The translations under genes were made by a program, and so were the position numbers. Positions 63,801 to 64,000 of a stretch of DNA of 64,000 nt are shown here, piece after piece (within the stretch, counting starts at the first letter, position 1; each line of letters begins with the position of its first letter). The notes beneath the pieces were generated by a model. That model worked only from the letters and a program-made list of their open reading frames with translations, had not been told where the DNA came from and did not search any database. The stretch comes from Cruorifilaria tuberocauda (Eukaryota; Nematoda; Chromadorea; Rhabditida; Onchocercidae): contig JABVXU010000279.1 of assembly GCA_013365365.1 (NCBI GenBank), positions 1 to 64,000 of the forward strand. Reading direction: 5' to 3'.

Positions 63801-64000
63801 CGTCGAAATCTTATCATTTATGATGATCAGAAACTTGGTTCGGGTGCATTTGGATCCGTCTATAAAGGTCGATTGATTGGTATTGCGAAAGGTAATAAGA
63901 ATGCTCAGTCTACCTTGGGTATCAACCTGATGAGAGCGGAAAATTGCGATGTTGCTGTAAAGAAACTGTTAGGTAAGAAGAAAGTATCTAAGTACTTGCA
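57866..64000 (+). CDS. Receptor tyrosine kinase, 3' end beyond the window
   Basis: Exons 57866-57997, 58479-58535, 58979-59170, 59693-59875, 60252-60330, 60556-60656, 60857-61022, 61367-61602, 62241-62324, 62645-62819, 63058-63247 and 63779-63972 join in phase to 596 residues; the remaining kinase exons lie past 64000. Residues 1-20 are a signal peptide. A Cys-rich head follows (C-x3-C-x3-C, C-x3-C ... C ... C-x3-C, to about residue 97). Residues about 105-185 look like fibronectin type III (I-T-W-D-G ... F-R-I-A-S-V-T-T-G-G-V-S-D-F-S). The rest of the ectodomain has paired Cys and many N-glycosylation sites. A membrane helix spans about 478-501. W536-E-L-E-R-R-N-L-I precedes the kinase start, with glycine loop G552-S-G-A-F-G and the VAVK lysine K593. 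Juxtamembrane and kinase sequence resemble nematode KIN-16-like receptor kinases. A plasma-membrane signalling role follows; the ligand is unknown. Confidence 0.88.
57982..58015 (+). repeat. 15-bp hairpin enclosing the first splice donor of the kinase gene
   Basis: Arms 57982-57996 and 58001-58015 are perfectly complementary, with loop GGTA at 57997-58000. The predicted exon 1 ends at 57997, so the donor GT is in the loop. The left arm is coding sequence. Confidence 0.85.
62011..62040. repeat. (GA)n microsatellite in an intron of the kinase gene
   Basis: GA run with one GGGA interruption, between kinase-gene exons 8 and 9. Confidence 0.9.

Noticed and set aside
1..64000. CRISPR arrays, bacterial operons, rRNA or clear tRNA genes
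   Set aside because: No regularly spaced repeats with unique spacers, no Shine-Dalgarno-led gene clusters and no recognisable rRNA or tRNA were found in this intron-bearing eukaryotic sequence.

Overview
This window is nuclear DNA of a nematode, most likely from the spirurid/filarial group. The DNA is strongly AT-rich. Genes are cut into small exons (about 60-450 nt) by AT-rich introns that mostly end in TTTCAG-type or TTTTAG-type acceptors. There is an 18-nt match to the nematode spliced leader SL1, and the protein families fit (TOM20, and a receptor tyrosine kinase with a W-E-L-x-R-x-N-L-I juxtamembrane motif of the nematode KIN-16-like kind). No prokaryotic gene organisation is present. 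All exon models were built by hand, by joining open frames between GT and AG sites with matching phase; they are predictions without transcript support.

Layout, left to right. 1-848 is bracketed by 43-bp inverted repeats and looks like a small transposon-type element. 3216-6023 (+) encodes a TMEM55-like two-pass membrane protein with a Cys4 zinc ribbon. 6024-10478 is non-coding and holds an SL1-like tag on the minus strand and a perfect 33-bp hairpin. 10479-11858 (+) is TOM20, the mitochondrial import receptor. A 4.4-kb spacer with GC-richer, microsatellite-rich promoter-like DNA leads to 16296-23716 (+), a 12-exon, 666-residue zinc-finger protein with three CCHC-type fingers. 27047-27891 (+) is a very small F-box-like protein, 28811-30589 (+) an extended-PHD protein of the TCF20/RAI1 kind, and 32135-43647 (+) a 12-exon, 658-residue protein. 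That protein joins a degenerate NYN (PIN-like) domain to a Nab2/ZC3H14-type CCCH zinc finger and contains a 5.6-kb intron.

43648-48609 is gene-poor and contains old diverged duplications. 48610-50629 (+) encodes a 319-residue beta-rich protein, perhaps a tandem galectin-like protein without the sugar-binding signature. 52330-52718 (+) is a cysteine-rich exon pair that may be the tail of a thrombospondin-repeat gene. 53070-54136 (-) is a second F-box-like gene whose intron sits at the same place as in the first one. 57866 to the window end (+) is a receptor tyrosine kinase with signal peptide, Cys-rich head, fibronectin-III-like region, transmembrane helix and the first part of the kinase domain; the rest of the kinase lies outside the window.

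The genes do not form one pathway. They are neighbours with separate roles: mitochondrial import, endolysosomal membrane, transcription/chromatin, RNA metabolism, ubiquitin ligase adaptors, and cell-surface signalling. The most unusual items are the NYN-CCCH fusion with eroded catalytic residues, the F-box pair with a shared intron position, the SL1 tag without a splice donor, the perfect 33-bp hairpin, and a 15-bp hairpin that places the first splice donor of the kinase gene in its 4-nt loop.
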